64,000 nucleotides of DNA from Borreliella andersonii (GTDB lineage: Bacteria > Spirochaetota > Spirochaetia > Borreliales > Borreliaceae): contig NZ_CP132457.1 of the NCBI RefSeq assembly GCF_032595875.1, positions 186,001 through 250,000 of the forward strand, read 5' to 3'. The number at the start of each line of letters is the position of its first letter. Within the stretch, counting starts at the first letter, position 1. Below the pieces are notes generated by a model that had not been told where the DNA came from, did no database searches, and saw nothing but the letters and a program-made list of their open reading frames with translations. Shown piece after piece: positions 63,036 to 64,000 of the stretch. The translations under genes and the position numbers were made by a program.

Positions 63036-64000
63036 CTATTTTGAAGCTCCTGTTGCTAAATTTAAATACATATCAGGATTAATAACTTGAGAGCCTACGC
63101 GAACCTCATAATGAACATGTGGACCTGTTGCATAACCTGTCTGTCCCATAAATCCAATTATCTGTCCCTTTTTAACATAAGACCCTTTAGAAGTATTAAG
63201 ACGCGACATATGTGCATAAAGAGTTGCAAGTCCATACTTATGCTTAATTTGAACAAAATTGCCATAGCCTGCTGATTGATAACTTGCCCTAACAACCTCC
63301 CCATCAGCAGTTGCAACAATAGGCGTTCCAATTCTAACTCCCCCAAGATCTATGCCTTTGTGAATATACCACTGCCTAGTAAAAGGCTCAATAGCGGGAC
63401 CAAAATGCAAAGTAATAATTCCAGCTCCACCCGCAAGAGGCCAAAGAGAAGGAATATCATTTAAAAGCTTATCTTGAGCGTGTAAGACTTTAACTATGCT
63501 TTTAAGAGGAGGAATTGAACTTTCTAATTTGCTTTTAATATTTTTAAGATCGCTAAGCTCTTTTATTGAATTAGCTTCTAAAATTTGCAAATCAATAAAA
63601 TCAGAAAGATCTCCATCTAGTTTATTTTTATTTAAATCAACACCATTAGTATTGATTTTCAAAGACGTTTTAAGCTCATCTAAAACTTTAGAAAAATTTT
63701 TTGCAACAGAATTAATTTCTACAACCGTATTTCTAAAATCTTCAATCTCAGATTCTGCTAAAGAATAATTTTTCTCTGTAGACTTCACAATTGATGAAAG
63801 AGTAACATAATTAACAGCAAGCAAAACAAACCCTATAAAACCGCCCAAAAAAAAAGTAGAAAAGAAAAATAAAGTCAAAAAAGAAATTTTAATATTTTTT
63901 ACATTCCCTTTAACATGGGGAATAACAATAAAACTAATATTTTGCTTAAAAAAAGAATGTATAGCCTTAAGGGCTATAAACAAAGAATTATAAATAGCTA
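63036..64000 (-). CDS. M23-family (LytM-type) peptidase, 5' end probably outside window
   Basis: At least 315 residues. The frame is open to the right edge; a TTG at 63983 is the only start in view and has no ribosome site, so the true start probably lies beyond. One membrane anchor (about 34-58 from the TTG), then a coiled segment (about 65-170), then the peptidase domain: WYIHKGIDLGG, FVQIKHKYGLATLYAHMSRL and GPHVHYEVRVGSQVINPDMYL, with the zinc ligands H..D and HxH. It should cut peptidoglycan cross-links. It leads an operon with a bactofilin and a YaaR-like gene. Confidence 0.92.
   Translation of the reverse strand, partial: AIYNSLFIALKAIHSFFKQNISFIVIPHVKGNVKNIKISFLTLFFFSTFFLGGFIGFVLLAVNYVTLSSIVKSTEKNYSLAESEIEDFRNTVVEINSVAKNFSKVLDELKTSLKINTNGVDLNKNKLDGDLSDFIDLQILEANSIKELSDLKNIKSKLESSIPPLKSIVKVLHAQDKLLNDIPSLWPLAGGAGIITLHFGPAIEPFTRQWYIHKGIDLGGVRIGTPIVATADGEVVRASYQSAGYGNFVQIKHKYGLATLYAHMSRLNTSKGSYVKKGQIIGFMGQTGYATGPHVHYEVRVGSQVINPDMYLNLATGASK

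Overview
The window is a stretch of linear chromosome from a Lyme-disease spirochete (Borreliella/Borrelia burgdorferi sensu lato). The evidence is the extreme A+T content, the gene order (tsaB-tsaE, rplT-rpmI-infC, prfA-prmC-rel, tlyC-hflK-hflC, lmp1-mutL, pstSCAB, alaS-fliG1-pgl, rho, hbb-rpsT, glpFKD), many short spirochete lipoproteins, and family-specific proteins such as Lmp1, FliG1 and Hbb. From memory this is the region around BB0186-BB0246 of strain B31. It is not obviously B31: Lmp1 here has only two 54-residue repeats and 849 residues, against about 1119 residues as I remember for B31. There is no insertion sequence, prophage or CRISPR array. It is a compact housekeeping region with overlapping genes.

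Layout. 1-2565 (minus): tRNA t6A genes tsaB (cut by the edge) and tsaE, then the infC-rpmI-rplT translation operon. 2769-4164 (plus): a membrane protein and a lipoprotein. 4221-6169 (minus): a TatD nuclease and a TPR protein. 6511-12661 (plus): prfA-prmC-rel and a large membrane protein, all touching or overlapping. 12668-15281 (minus): murE-ddl for peptidoglycan. 15396-19225 (plus): tRNA-Cys, a CorC/TlyC-like protein, hflK-hflC and two tRNA-Phe genes. 19254-30350 (mostly plus): a degenerate HD-GYP-like protein, galU, TPR proteins including Lmp1, mutL, a coiled-coil protein and a CAU tRNA. rsmD runs the other way.

30362-31571 (minus): efp and a lipoprotein. 31762-35923 (plus): the pst phosphate importer, in which PstA carries an extra PstS-like lobe. 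35926-41109 (minus): ZIP transporter, alaS, fliG1, pgl and two small ORFs. 41178-47213: dusA, serS (minus), a lipoprotein and a PreP-like metalloprotease. 47248-57349 (mostly minus): rpmE, rho, a bactofilin, hbb, rpsT, ychF, a TPR/NHL/VWA-like protein, lnt (plus), a SnoaL-like protein and a deoxynucleoside kinase. 57757-61918 (plus): the glpF-glpK-glpD glycerol operon, with a long leader and a strong terminator. 62000-64000 (minus): an M23 peptidase, a bactofilin and a YaaR-like protein.

The plus strand is C- and A-rich throughout, so plus-strand genes encode K/N/I/T-rich proteins and minus-strand genes encode F/V/G/S-rich ones. This fits replication running right to left, with the window left of the central origin. 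The least-described items are the PstA with a binding-protein-like domain, the degenerate HD-GYP protein, the degenerate M28-like membrane protein, the two tRNA-Phe genes with different acceptor stems, EF-P with Arg at the modification site, and the M23-bactofilin-YaaR module. Functional calls rest on motifs read by eye; no database search was run.
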